From: Apostichopus japonicus
Taxonomy: Eukaryota > Echinodermata > Holothuroidea > Aspidochirotida > Stichopodidae
Assembly: GCF_037975245.1 (NCBI RefSeq)
Contig: NC_092582.1
Location: 8,020,001 to 8,084,000 of the forward strand
Length of the DNA: 64,000 nucleotides
Direction: 5' to 3'
Positions within the stretch are counted from its first letter, which is position 1. Each line of letters begins with the position of its first letter. Shown piece after piece: positions 1-15,100 of the stretch. A model generated the notes under the pieces. The model did not search any database, had not been told where the DNA came from, and saw nothing but the letters and a program-made list of their open reading frames with translations. Made by a program: the position numbers and the translations under genes.

Positions 1-1879
1 GGGTAAGCCTGCAACATGTAGGTTACATCAAATGTTTTACTTTCATTGCACATGACAGGGTATTTTATGGTTATCTTAGTTTGTTTTTTCAACACTTGTC
101 TGAGGGTATTAATAAAGGTAGTTGACGATACAACGATTGTGTGTAGTGTTATTCATATGTATTGTCTAAATGTTACATTGACAATTAGACTTCCATTTAA
201 TCTTAATCCTGAACCTGGAATTCAACTCACTGGTGAAACTTGAACTTAAAGATGACCTTTATAACTACACTTTTGGACTTGAAGGCAAGAAAGTTCATAC
301 CAAACTGAATTCAAGCCTACACTATCCAACCGTTGGTTAGCTTGTTAAGGAAGGGGGAGGAGGGGCAGCTAACTAAACTGTGTATCATTTGCAAGAATCT
401 TGGTGAGAGATTGAACTCAGAAAGATACGGCCAAGTATAATGGTGTTATCCGCTCCCCAATAGGAGTGTTGAAGGCTTTTTTTTATTTTTTATGGTTTCT
501 AGTGATGTAATATGAATAGTTAAACCAACTGCATATTCATTTGGCACTGAATATTTATCAATCATCTCTAACCATCACCCAAGTGAGTTTGGATAATTAT
601 TTATGGTAGTTCACATGTCACACTACAGTATAGAGTGTTACTAAGAATTAGAAACTTGAGCCAACTGGCTGCAACCCAACAAAGACGCAAATTTCTACGA
701 ACCGAAACAAGAAAGACATCACTCGATTTGAGACAGAATTTTTCATCGCTTTTGTTTATACGGTCACCAGCAGTGAAGGTATTACACAACAACAGTCGCC
801 TGGGTATCAGTATCACACAAACATTAAAGATGCAGCTCCAATACAAATATGCACATGCCCTATAAGAAGACTGATCATAATAATTATACACACGATACGT
901 GAATCAATAAGAAACGATGATGGATTGAGAGACCTCTCCAAGGTAATATTGGCAACAGAAAAGTTATAACCCTATAAAGCAATCTTAAAATGTTCATATT
1001 GATGATACTTGCTCAAGTATGAATTTAATATTTGATCAAGTAGATCACAAATGAAAACACATCAGTTGAGTGGTTAAAGAAAAATTATAAAAGGAAAATG
1101 CATATTGGCTGATTGGTTCAAACAAACCACAAGGCCAGTTGGCATTGTGATTCCTTGCCATATAATTTGCTCAAACTTCCACACATCTGACTTAGGTAGA
1201 GCAAGTGAGTTAAATATTTCCAAAAATTAAGTGAAAACCAGAAAAAATAAGCAATTTTCAGCTCTTAATTGTAGCACTCACTTGCCAGGCATCAACCAAG
1301 TAATGTTAAGGATTTTACAGTATCGAATTTTTATTCCAAAATGTTTCAATATCCAGAAAGAACAGTCTTCCTAGGTGAAATATTTACACATAGATGTATG
1401 AGCAACTAGACATTTTCTTTGACTAATTTTGAGCTAGCAAATCAGCTCTGTCAACTATCCCTTTAATAACTGTTATTAATGAATGAGAGTTACATGACAT
1501 TGTCTATACACTATACATATATATTTTCACAACTTCCTGTCAAAGCCAAAGTCATCTAGTATAAATCACAGAGAATAAGGCCAATTTTGAGACCATCTAA
1601 GATAACCTGTGGACCCCTTGAAGCTCTCAGTGTGAAAAATGATAAGAGCCATTTCAGTGTCTTAAAGCTTCCAACACAAGCATATCAACTATTTGAAGCA
1701 GATTTAATTTCCGGGATGACTATATATGTATAGCTGAAGATCACTTGAGATCACTAAATTGAACTGGAATTGACCAAACAATGTTCACCAAAAGAAAATA
1801 ATAGTATGATTTAACTCACAGATTAATTACATCTTTAAGTTTGGAGTTAACATGTTTACAAATGATAACGTACTTTGAC
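1..1879. other. AT-rich intergenic DNA, no gene seen
   Basis: Only short, overlapping, low-quality reading frames occur here. None resembles a protein family I recognise or shows coherent splice signals. This is the far 3' flank of the minus-strand ABHD16A gene. Confidence 0.5.
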
Positions 1880-2305
1880 ACATGTTCACCTTTGACCTCT
1901 ACCAATTTCGATAGGGTTCTTGCACTCACTAAGCTGGTTCTACATCCTAAGTATGAAGTTCTACAAAATATGTACTTTTTTAGTAATCATGTTTACAAGC
2001 TTTTACTGACTTTTGACTTATTTTAACTGCAAATGACCTTTGACCTGTACCAATTTCAATAGAGTTCTTTTACTCACCAAGCTGGATCTACATACCAAGT
2101 ATGAAGTTCAACAAAGATGCACTTTTTGAATTATCGTGTTTACAAAGTTTTCAGACTTTGACTTCTGTTGACCCCAAATGACCATTCAACTTCACAGACA
2201 ACAATAGGGTTCTTTTATTCAATAAGACAGATCCATATACCAAGTATGAAAGTTAATCCAGTATATGAACTTTTTGAAATACCGTGTTTACAACCAAGTG
2301 GCACA
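1880..2305. repeat. Diverged tandem repeat, about 150 bp x 3
   Basis: Three successive units share a plan: a TGACC-rich start, then an AATAGGGTTCTT-like block, then an AAGTATGAAGTT-like block, then a GTGTTTACA block. The units start near 1890, 2040 and 2187. They are well diverged, so the repeat is old. The second unit contains TGACCTTTGACCT (2034-2046), which on the other strand is a perfect direct-repeat-1 nuclear-receptor site. No protein is encoded. Confidence 0.7.
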
Positions 2306-2510
2306 AACATACATGCACACACCATCACCATTGCATAGATTGCCTCTGGCAAAGTAGCAAAAAGAAAATGCATTACAGTTAGCTATTACTAAAATAATTC
2401 CAGTTCAAGATACGAACAACAAAACCACAAGAACACCCAGAAGGAACAATTCTATATTTTTATAACTTTTTCGGGCGTTATCTAGATTGTATTTGGAGTT
2501 CAAAACGGTC

Positions 2511-2697
2511 TTCAGAATAATTCTTTCTTACGTCTTAATATGATTGCTTATTGAAGTTGACCTCATCATTAATGCTACTTTAACGCTACTTTTAACATCG
2601 ATTTTTTTATTTCAGAATAATTTCTTTCTAACATCTTAATGTGATTGCTTATTGAAGTTGACCTAATCATTAATGCTACTTTTAACATTGATTATGA
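2511..2697. repeat. 100-bp direct duplication
   Basis: Two copies, starting at 2511 and 2611 (both TTCAGAATAA), share long blocks such as GATTGCTTATTGAAG, with scattered substitutions. The region lies about 500 bp beyond the ABHD16A stop codon. A minus-strand AATAAA at 2606-2611 is a possible but unproven polyadenylation signal. Confidence 0.75.
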
Positions 2698-3189
2698 TAA
2701 AACTCCATCCATTTTGACAGTAACTGCACACAACAATGCACTTCATTCATTACGTTGACTCGTAAAGTTTCTATTTCAGACAAGGTAGGCGGTTAATATT
2801 CTTTAAGCATTTCTGATTTACTATGTCATGGGGATTTATATGGGAAAGATGTCCAGATGATAAAAATATTAGAATGCTAAAAAAAAAAAAAAAAAAAAGT
2901 ATAATTAATTACTTGTTAATTAACCAATTAATGGTTAATTAACACCTATTTAGGGCAATATATTAATTTGATCACTTCATATTTTGAGAGCAGCTCCACA
3001 GAGTTGGCACTTATCTACGAAAGCCAACGCAACCTCTTAATCAACATTCAAACCATCTCATCTGTTGGTAAGAGAAGCATTCTGATGGTCATCTTTCTCA
3101 AATTTCAGCTCTGTCAGGAGGCAATAACTTGATCTCTCACAACATCCTCTCTGACTACCTGATCACCTCGACCAATCACATGCTGCCAT

Positions 3190-6100
3190 TCAGTGGTTGT
3201 CTTGGAGAGACCATGGCTTGATGAACAGTGGCATTGGTAAAGGGTTACAATGAGTAGCTTCCAAGTCAGTCATGTACTTGGAGGCCTGGTGAGAAAAGAA
3301 AAGGACAAAAATAGTTTTACCAAAATTTTATAATTCAAAGAGAGCAAGGCTGTCTACATATGTTTATTAGAGGGTGGTAGGTCACGTTTAGGTTCTTAAA
3401 GATTGTTTCAATAATGATAACATGCTTTCTCGAGATTTTAAGACTCTGTGGTGATATTAAAGGCCAACAGTGATACTGCCAAATAAGCTAGAAAGAAAAT
3501 AATGGTCACACTCAATGTTCAGTATAAACCCCAAATATGCTAGAAAGAAACAATAATAATCATTCATGTTCAAACTTCAATGATGATTTTATTGCGGACC
3601 TTGGAGCATATGTTCATATCTTGGACATATGATTGTGTGAGTGAACACTTCTGTGTCTGGGAATTATTTGGAGACTCAGAACCCCCAGCAAAGTTATTTT
3701 TGAAAGCTTTTGGCAATTTTTCGTGAAGAAACTGCCACCGCTATTGCCCACAGTGTACTCAAAATTTTGACAAAATAGGAAAAGTTATCGATTTGCACCA
3801 TGTTGGTGACATATTGCAAAGGCTTAATATGTAGAAATATAGAAATTTATTCAACAATGGGTAAACTTTGCCACTTCCAAGTCTTTAGTGTGTCATACAT
3901 GAGCCCCCCCCCCCCCCCCTCCACACTTCAGTGCTACTTCAATATTTCAACACGTTTCAGATTACAAAACAGACACACATTAAACTAGATGCAGACGATA
4001 AGAATTATGTTAACAACTGAATGGACAAAATATCTTTACCAGAAATATAACAAGTTGGCTTCTCTTAACCCTTGGCATGTCCTCTCCTGACAAAATAGAA
4101 ACAAAGAACATTTTAATAACATGATGACGATAAGAACAAAACGACTCTTCGCTTAAAGGAATATTCCTGTGGAAGACAATATGACACTTACAGTTAAGAG
4201 AAAATACAGTCACATTTGTTTTGGTGAACCAAATTCTCTCAAATATAGATGTGGTTGTTTAAACGTGATTCATTTTTCTTATGAAAACCCTTCATTACTG
4301 CAGGAGTTCACTGAATGTTGACAGCACCCACCTTCAAAACAAAATGTACCACACACTATCTTACTGTTTCCTTAATGTGAACCGAGGGTCAATATGCTGG
4401 CAGGACATTGCAGGAACGAATATGATCAAAAATGTAATAAATGACTTACCTATCAGAATAGGATAGGCTGGAGAATGATTCTCACAGTAGTGTAATAAAT
4501 GACTTACCTATCAGAATAGGATAGGCTGGAGAATGAGTCTCACAGTAGTGTAATAAATGACTTACCTATCAGAATAGGATAGGCTGGAGAATGAGTCTCA
4601 CAGTAGTCTCTGAGAATAGCTGTACATTCTTCATCATCGATCTCCAAGGCATTACACATGGATACTATAATTAGCATTAGATACAAAAAAATAAATAAAT
4701 AAATACAGGAAAAACAAGGCAAAGTTCATATAGATGCAAGGCACATACTGGAGAGAATAGTCAACAAATTACAGACAAAAGTACCTGTGGACAATAAATG
4801 TAGCTGTTCATCATTTGACCCAGAAAGTTCATCTCTCCAGGCATTCCATATCCCCATTTTTGGTTACTAGCCTTTAGGCAGGTAAGTAACAGAGATGTAA
4901 TCAAGTTGTGAGTGTGTGTGTATGTGTTTGTATGTGAGTGTGGATGTATGTGAGGGCATTGCGGTCAAGTGGTTAAGGCAGTGGACTTGTGATCTAAGGA
5001 TTACAGGTTCGAGTCCTGGACAGATCATTTCGTTTGTCTTTTAGGGGAAGGCACTTTATATCCATTGCCTTTCTTCACCCAGGTGTATATATGGGGACTT
5101 GCGAGGTGACTTGTAAATATAGTTGTGTGCGCCGGTTTGTGGCTGCACCCTATGGGAAGTCCCCAGGGGACACGTGGCTGTGGTGCACTGTGGTGCTCCA
5201 GGAGAGATTGATTGAATTGTGCACACTTTGGTGTGTAGGTGTGACAAGTTATCAATGACCAGGGTTAAGTTGTAAAGTAGTGTGAGAGGGCCTTGGCCCA
5301 GCACCAGATTGTAAACCTAATATAATAATAATAAATAATGTGTATATTGATGCAAGCTTGTTTCTCTTTACTCTCTCTCTTTTCCAACTCTTTCACTCTT
5401 CCCTTTCCGAAGTGACAGAAACCTGAAAATCGACAACTGCATATGCAATGTGCAAGAAAACAATAAGAGGGCCACGCACTAGTTTTGAGAGCCCATAGCT
5501 GAGTAATAGCTTTGTGATATTGTCTTTTAAGAGTACTCAAATAATGGAACATTAAGCTGAATTTTGATAGCTGGGTTAAGCTGTGGCTTTCTGTATCCAA
5601 GCAATATGAATTGTTTCCATGAACAAAGTAGAAATCCCCAAGCGACTGAAAACACGAAGCCAACTTACACATGGATATCTGATCGGCTGCGTGTAAATAC
5701 TGAGTGAGGACATCCACTGATTCTAGATTCATCAGCGTAGGGTACCTGTGGAGAAATAGTTACAACAACAAACCCTTTCATGAAATCAGTGTCTGATATG
5801 GCTACATGTGATGACTCATTGATAAAGTGAAAGATGTAAACTTGTGAGTATGATACAAGAGACTTTAATAACTGTATTTTACATGGTTGACAAAATGGAT
5901 CCTAAACTAATAGCATAAGACAGTAAAAAGAAATCATTTCTATCTTAACAGCATACCTCCCCTTTCTTTGTCTTAAACTTCCTGTTTTCAAGCAATTAAC
6001 AGGAAACATTGATTAACAGACAAATGACAACATACCTGCTTTCATGTTTACATAGTTGAAATACACAGTGCAAAAAGAAACTAAGAAAACAAAATGTATT

Positions 6101-9100
6101 TGTGATAAAAGTCTAATAAAATTAATTCTTCTCTCCACCCTTGTCTACTAATCCCCTTACATCTATCTCTTTGTGTTCACCATGCTCATTAACCTGTCTG
6201 TATTCTGTGTGTGTATTTGTCCCTTGTCATTTAGCCTCTGAAGAAGATCCTGCTAGGATCGAAATGTCAGGCCAACTTACTTTTACACAAAATAAATACT
6301 AATAATAATAATAATGGAATAATATAATGCACCGGTATCCGTCAAAGAAGACGCTCATGGCGCAGAAATGAAGGAAATAAGAGAAAGGTTTTTTTACCTA
6401 TACTGTAATAATTTGATAAGCAGATCATTTCCTCTGTTAAAGGCAACATCAGGGTGCTCTCTGTAATATGATAAGACCAATGACAAATGATTAAACACAC
6501 ATAAATACATACATACATACATACATACATACATACACACATACATACATACATACATACATACATACATACATACATACATACATACATACATACATAC
6601 ATACATACATACATACATACATACATACACACATACATACATACACGCATACACACATACACACATACATACATACATACATACATACATACATACATAC
6701 ATACATACATACATACATACATACATACATACATACATACATACATACATACATAAAGTACCATAAACTCACAAACATCGAACAGAGGCTAATAAAACTA
6801 AATTATTGATATTGAGAATAATTCTCATAGAATTGAATTATCATAATAAAGTGCATTCATATTTTAAAAAAATTGTATCATTCTTGTACAAAGAATGAGA
6901 GAAATATAAAAAGGAAAAAATCCAAGACCACGATCAGCTCAGACATGTTGAACAAACAATGAACAGTAAACAAACTACATTGGAAATAGGGACATCGTTT
7001 GGACTAATACACCTAAATAAGGAGACCAATCATTCCAAGAAATTCCTGGTAGAGCAAGAAATGGAATGAGGGTCTTCACAACTGTTGGAATCTGTAACAT
7101 TGACCATGCTTAACACAACAGATACATACAATATTTTGCACGTACGAAACGGTACCACTAAAATCAGGTTTTTTTTTTTTCTTTTTGCATTGCCTCAACA
7201 ATGTTTTCATGGATAACAATGCCTCATACCACTCCAAGACAAGACTGGAGTTAAATCAAACTAAAACAAGACTTCTAGAATTTTCTACCGAGAGATTGCT
7301 AATGAGAGTGAGAGATGAGCAAACTTGACTTGATATCCGAAAGTTTTTCATGTCTGTTTTGATCACAGTATGTAAAGACGAAAGGAAAAATTTTCAACAG
7401 ATCAACTAAAAATGCCACTTTGCATTAAAGGTTTACACAAGAGAGGAATGTATACAAACACAACTGGTATGGATATTTGTTACTTTTCAATTTTTTTATT
7501 TTCTCATTTTTATGTTTTTTTTTGTAAATTTTCTTCACCCTGACCCTTTTTCATGGCAGTATTGATCACAACCAAAAAAAAAATTAAAAACTCAAGACAT
7601 TTTTGACTGTGATGTCATGTGCTTGAATTGACATTTTACTAGTCAGGCTGATCAAATATCTTGTTGAGGAATTTTGTTATTGATACGTGGAAGACAAATT
7701 ATCAAAATCAACTCAAAATGCCACTTTCGCGGTAAATTTTTACATAAGAGAGGAAAGTATACATATAAACAAATTGCTATGGACGCCTGGTTTTTTATAT
7801 TTTCTTATTTTCATATTTTGTTTTACATGCATTTGCGCTACATATTTTAAACAGCGGTAATATGAAACTACTGACCTACGTGTACCAGTGCATCTCATTG
7901 ACGTATTCACTATTTTTAACACTAGTGAATCTAATTATAATAAACTTACGATGTAATGATGACCTCATCTTTTGTTCGTCTAATCAGCCTGATTGGACCT
8001 GGGTATCTGGTAGGATGCAAACAAATAAACAAAAATGAAAATTGATAAAGAAATATCTTAAAAAGTTTGAATTTGCTTTCCGTCTCAAAACCTGCTTGTC
8101 TGTTTTCAAAAAAGTTCGAAATTTCTCAAAAACTATATTAAACATAATAAGTGATGCTAAAGTAGGCGAAACATTACAAAATGTGACTATCAAATTACTG
8201 TACATTCATTATATTATAAAGCAAATTAATGCAACTACATCTGTTTAATGTCCTCATTCCACTTGAGGATATCTTTAGTTTAAATTTCGGAACCTAAATA
8301 TTTTATCTACCCTTTGAACTTTCATTCAGAGCAAATATTTTTCTAATGTTTTCGACAAAAGTAATGCATTCACCTAATTAACTGGTCGGCGATGTTCAGA
8401 TTCATGTACTTTCGCAGACTACGGTGGGCGAAACCCTCTGTAGGAAGTAAAAAGATGAGAGTAGATAGAGTAACGACCATTGTATCAAGGTATCATGTAC
8501 CTCGTGTCTAGGGTGTGACGGTATAAGCAAAAACATATACCGGTATACCCGCCCACAAATCAAGTCTTACATCAGCATCTCGTGAGAAAACGTTCAAAGA
8601 AAGGTGTAACAATCAAACAAAAATCATTAGGAAGTAAAGAGAAGGAAACAGATCGATAAGATGGAAATTATGACTTAATTCACCAAGAAATCCAAGAAGT
8701 TATTAACACATAAACTGGGAATCAGGACATTGTAACTAACGCATCGAAGAGAAGTAAGCTATACCAAGCACGAAAGACAGCCCTAATGACAACAAACCAC
8801 AGAACAATTCCAGGAAGAATTGGGTTATTATGCAGTATAGGCATTTGGCGGCTTAGCTCCAGTTATCCAACGGATGGCCAATAGGTACACGAAACTATGG
8901 AGTCGGGGCTCTTTTTAACACTAAATTTCATTTAAATTATTATAGTCCCATTAGAATCATACTTAACTTTTTTATTAATTTATATATTTTTTTGAGGATC
9001 TTATCTTTTCTGCTCATGATTAAGAGATAAATATAGCTTATGTTGTTACTCCATTTTCTTTTCATGTTTTTGTGAATCTTTATGTCCAAGCATTTCTTTA

Positions 9101-12100
9101 TAACTTACTCATGCTCTCTGGCACTTTTGCAAGACCCAAAGACACGATATCATCAAATGTTGCATCTAAAATCTGTGAATGTTAAAAAAAAGAGAGGCAG
9201 GAAATCATTCTTAGGCTCAGTATTATTTGGTCCCATTGGTCTAACTTAATAATTAAATTACAAGCTGCATCAGATACCAAGATGACCTAGCTGTTGCCAA
9301 TTTTATTTATTCAATGATAGGTACTGTAATCAATGTAATCTCACTTCTGCAAACTGGCTAATCCCTCGGCAGCAACACACGCACAGACACACGCACAGAC
9401 TTTAATCTTTACCTTTAACAAGTCTTTTGTTTTAACAAACTATGAGTCATCTTTGCAGAAGACTTCAAAGAAACTCGCTACATTTACAATTAAATTGCAT
9501 CAAGCCACATAGAAACATGATACCAAAATAATAGATAGGAGCTAAAAGAAGCTAAAAAACAACACTGCATTTACAATCATCTAACTACAACAAAGGCTGT
9601 TGAAATGGTAAAGTTATATAGCAATCATGTCCACTGTTTTTAAATCTATTACCTCGCATTCTATGCTCAGTTTATCAGTGTAATAACCTGTGTGTCTGTC
9701 GATACACCTGAGTTAGTTTGCCTGTGAAGAATCATATTTAGCTTCCATTTTTAAAGGCTCCACTCCTTCTTGGACAAATGTTAATATGGGTGTTTCAACT
9801 TGACTTGCTCTCTACCCTTACTACATTAAATTGATTGTTAGGTTTAGTCTTTTTTCAAATCTCTCTATCGAATGATCTTTGAAATCTCCAGACGCTCGGT
9901 TACTTTTTTCGACACTGTTATCAAAACTTAGTCTAAACCTACGAAAGCTCAACGGTCACAACAGATTTCCAGGTCTCCGAATGTATGAACTTAACTTTCC
10001 GGGACAAGCAATGGCATCGACTGATTAAAAAATTAATTACCATCTGACCTGCATAAATCTGGTATTAGTGCACACTTATTAGACTTGCCAATAAAAAAAA
10101 TTAAAAACGAAAAAAAATCATGAAAATATAAATCCAAACATTCGATGGAAGTTCAGCAGAGGTGATTGATTGATTGAAAGTTCGCCCTAGGTGATTAACT
10201 AGCTGCCGTGCCATGAAACTTCAACTTACGATTCCAGAGATGGTAGGATAGTTCATGGCGGCCCAGGTAGAGGCATAGCCACCTATAGACCATGCAAACA
10301 GGATCATATCCTCAGGGCCAAATCCTAGTTCTTCAATTGCATACTGAATGACTACCTCCATGGCTGCTTGCTCTTGCTTGGGGTATGGAGTGCCCTGTAC
10401 AGAAAGAGGGGAAAAAAACCAATGGGAATTATGTAGGAGCATAAAATGGAGAATTTGTCAAAAAAGTGTTGAGTTAATGTATATTTCAAATATATCTGAT
10501 GCAAGTGAGATTCAGCCCAATCGGACATCTTGTGAAAGGTATCATCTCACAAAAGAGTAAAAAAGAAGAAGAACAGTTAAATGTCAGTCACAATTAACAA
10601 TTGTGAACGAACACAAATATTAATATTAAAGACTTTAAAGTCAGTATTATAACCTTGGTTTTACAGATGTTGAGAGGGCATAACTAAACAGATTGCATAG
10701 CTAAAGGATGCTTAATCTTTCCATTGCGATTAAAGACAATATTAAAAAGAAATGTATGAGTTCTTCTGCCTTCTTGCTTAGAAAGGAATGTCTCCGTTCT
10801 TTACACTGTTCACTTTTTAAAGATGAAAAACTTCACAACCAGCAGTTCTAGTCTTTGTTCCTCTGCTTTAATGAACCACCAGCTTACTTACAACAGGACG
10901 GTGATGTGACAATGTTAACGCCATTATCAAAAGAGAACTTTTATATTTGTATGAGAAACACAACATCTCTAAAGCCTTGTTCATTCAGTAATAGCAGGCA
11001 CAACAAAAAATCACAAGATTGTACTTCTGTAGAACTATTTTTTAGAATATGTGTTTTATGAGAAGGAAGCTGAAAACTTACTGTACTCCCTCCAAAGCCA
11101 GGATGGTTCCATCCCAAGACTGAGTATCCACCTGAGGTACAAGACAAAAGGAACAATTATGATAAAGAATAAAGAAAACATAAACAGGACGATGTCTATG
11201 ATGAATGTAGCATTCAGAGGATTCTGTTTGTTTTACTACTCAAGGTGAGTAAAATGTGGCAGGGCTTTCAGTTCATCTAAGATACTAAATGTACTAGCAA
11301 GATAACAATCTGTGCATGATATCAAATCAAGGCAAGCTGTGCGTCAATAGCCAGTCAGAAACATATGGACCGATCTTGTTTACGAGAAGGGGAAGGAATT
11401 GAGAAGGAGGGGAATGGGAAGGAGGGAGGGAGGAGACGAAGCCAGGAAGTGAGGGAGGGAAAGAGGAGACACAGTGAGGGATGGGATAGACAAGAAAAGA
11501 CAAAGGGAAAGAGTAGAGGAGGGGAGGGAAGAGGAGAGGGAGTTAAGAGGTAGGGAAGAAATGAAGAAGGAAAGTAGGAGATAGAGGGTAGAATGAGAAA
11601 GGGTAGAGGAAGGATGGTGGAAGTACAGAGGGAAGGAAAGAGGAGACAAGAGAGGGATGGGATAGACGAGACAAAGGGAAAGAGAAGAGGGAGGGAAGAG
11701 GAGAGGGAGGGAGGGAGGGAAGAAATGAAGGAGGGAGGGAAGAAGGAGATAGAGGCAGACAGGAGAACAATGAGGGGGGAGAGTACAGAAAGGAAGGCGG
11801 GAAGCACATGCATAACAGAAAGCATAAACACAAATATTGTGTGCCTATGGTCATCTTTAGATTACATCCTATCATAAACTGATCAAAATAAAAAGGAGGA
11901 GGAAGGGGGGGGGGTGCAACTTACAGTCTAGTGGAGTAGCTACACATCCAATTTCATAGAACCCTGCATTGCCTTCTGTACAGACAACCTGTAACACAGA
12001 TAAGAAAAAATGATTAAATCATCTACAGCACTATGGTTACTGCAATGGTTTTACTACATATCACCTGAAGTTAAACACGGATGGCAAAAGTGTCAATGTG

Positions 12101-15100
12101 AGATTAAAATAACCCACAGAATTTCATCCAAAAAGTTTGAGACAAACATGTCCAGGGTACTGACAAGTTTGTACAGGTGAAACTGAGCAAAACTACAGGA
12201 ATAATTGCAGTAATCACCTTGTAATTTTCATGAAAATAAACAGCTTTAAGAGATGCAATGGAATGGCAACTTTCTGAAAGGTAAACCCAGAGTAGCAGAG
12301 TCAGATGGACCAGGTTGATCTTTCTCAATTCACAACATGGAGGGCATTTTGTATCTGCACATCATGGCACTCTGTTAAAGGGTAATAATGCTCTCTTTGT
12401 GAGAAGTTCCCCTTTTAATTGTCTGCTCCCCCCTTTCAAATTTCTGACTACATCCCTGGCTATCTCTGTAGGGTATGCCCAATTGCATTTACTATCTATT
12501 GAAGACTATTTCACTTTTCACACGTATACTTACATGTAACATCTCACTACGTCGAAGACGATTTCACAAATTTACGTAATGTTAATTACATGTATACATC
12601 ACAGAGTGGATGAGAGAACTGAGAGTTATGTCATACTGAATAAGAATTTTAATTTAATAAAGAAAAACAAAAGGCCAAACCCCACCTCAACCCCCCCCCC
12701 CCACCCCCAAGAAAACCTTGCAGGAACACCAGACAATGGTTCATTTCTTTCTATCTGCTAATCCAATATGAAACTTACTGATGAAGATAATACATGAAAT
12801 AAAGCAAATATAAACACATCTAAGAAGAACATCAACCAAAGACAGCTGAATTAACTAGCAGACCAGTGTTTGAAAACGAAATAGCTATTAAAAATGCTTT
12901 CAATAACAACTCACCAATTTTTGTCCGTTTGCTTGCGTTGATTTTCTTCTATCAAAGAACATCACATCGATACCGTTGCCATCCTTGGATTCCAACTTCG
13001 ATCTCAACCCATAAAGTTTCTCCACCATTTTGTCTCTGTTTTCTTGAATTGTGGAGGCTAAAATAAATAGTTACAGAAGAGCAGATAGTCTTAGTTATTC
13101 CTTGGAGACATTAAAGGCATTGAAGACTCGCCCCAAACCGTGTGCGGCCATCTGAAAAAGTTACTTTCCGTTGCTTGCAAGTGACGTTTCGTTCATGTCG
13201 CTACGAAATGCAGACAGTAATGAAACATACCTTGTTCTCTTTTATCTGGACCTGAGATGTCCATCGCTGCTATGTACACTGTGTTGTGGGTATTGACCGT
13301 AGCTGTATGTATTGACTGTACACTAGTGTCTAATTACAGACGGTAGCAAGCTGTGTGTGTATTTTCTGGGATCGATGGTGGTGTCTAACACTTCTGTTAC
13401 ACCTTATTTGAAAGTAGGTCAGATTACCGGCATGAGACGTTTCTTTGTGCGCGAGTCTTCACACCCTTTAAAACTCTATATTAACTTTCGGGTGTGATAG
13501 TTTTGTCTTTTGTTGACTTCATTACTTATAGTCATGCAATCTAGTACAGGCACCTCTATGTTATGTAATTATCCAGGTACTACCTTCAATGAAAAATGTT
13601 TGTTTTCATGCTTCACAAATTGTTGCACAAATTGCTGCACAAATACAGAGACGTATCAGTTTGATACAAAAGACCCATCAATAATGCTCTAAAATGTAAA
13701 GATTGCCATGCAAGATGGTAACAGTGAGTTAAGCCAAAAGCAATCAGAAAAGTTACGGAAAGGACATATGTCCATAGCATCAGGGCAGCTGCTCCATAAA
13801 AGGGACTTAAAGGAGCTTAATAGGCTAAATAAATATTCCATGGCCATACTCACCTACTAACTGGTTCAAAAGCTTCGTGTGACCCGGATAGACGATCCAT
13901 CTTCCAAAGGTATGCATGGAGACATAGCTCAGTAGTTCACAAGGAAGGCCAAATATTTGACTCACTATACCAGGATTCCTTGTAGCTGAAGTTTGCGAGT
14001 GGAGATCCTCTAGAGAAAGTCCTAATGGTTTAGCTTTGCTACTGTAAAGGAAAACACCACATGACCTGTGATGATCGACTCCTGGATAGGGTATACTGGC
14101 AGGGTAGTACATTCAGTGACATTTGTCACAAAAACTAATATATATTCATACATTTGGTTCATAAATATTCATTCACTCAGTTAATGAATATTCATAAATC
14201 CAACAAAGAAATTCATATCAATACGTGTAATGATTTCTATTCATTGGGATCCTGAGCTGAGAGCGAATCTTACAAACTAAAGAGAATTCTGGTGGTCAAA
14301 CTTTACTGTCTAGAACAAAACACTTTACTGCAAATTGTCTGCACTTAAGTATTTGATAACTGCATCGTTATAGCATGCTTGAAGAAAATCAAAAGAGTTT
14401 CTTTATTTAGGCCTAAATCTTGGCGATACTTTATTAATTTATCTGGCAACGGCTAAAGTTAGTGGCATCATGATGACGATGATGACACCTACTTTTTGAA
14501 CAATAAATTTATTTCCCATTTAATATTAATATCTCTATTTTAGTCACAGGCAATCATACTGTACATCCTTAGTGGTAGTGTGTGGTGGGTTGGTGTGCAA
14601 CATTTCATTTTCAGCCTACACTTTCATATGAATTATATCTACTACCAAGCCGTCTTTTGTATATATAAAAAAAAAACATGGCTGGAATTATCAGTGTCAT
14701 TTAACAGTTGAAGTAAACAATCAGCAAAGTTCAATTTTTTGGATAAGAAGAAGAATTTCTAGAGTATTGACAGAGCAATGATCTCAGAACCCAACCTGAT
14801 CCTTGCAGGAATTAGCATATAGTGTGATTGGGAAGACAACACCTTCTTTAAAGCTGCCAAAGTCCCATTAGACCGTGGGCCGAAGTCCAAAATCGTTTAA
14901 GTTCGTTGCAACACAGAGAGGACTACCAAAAAATGCCATTATAATTATGAAAATAATATGAAATCACCATTATCGATTGTTCCCAGTTGTCTAACGTGCA
15001 CATTTTTGCAGTTGTTATTAATAACCGTTACCATTTTAATCAAATTTGGAGAGAGTTTATAAGGCGAAAATACAGCGTATGATGTCACGAGTAACCAATC

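Noticed and set aside
4951-5030. Functional tRNA gene
   Set aside because: Box A and box B are present but the arms do not close into a cloverleaf, and a 250-bp body and tail follow, as in a SINE.
6342-6778. Three frames of repeated M-Y-V-C residues on the minus strand
   Set aside because: These are translations of the (ACAT)n microsatellite. The only real coding there is the short ABHD16A exon 6460-6398.
11355-11877. Long Ser/Pro/Leu-rich and Arg/Glu/Gly-rich frames
   Set aside because: They are translations of a polypurine tract; the frames are open on both strands for compositional reasons and lie inside an ABHD16A intron.
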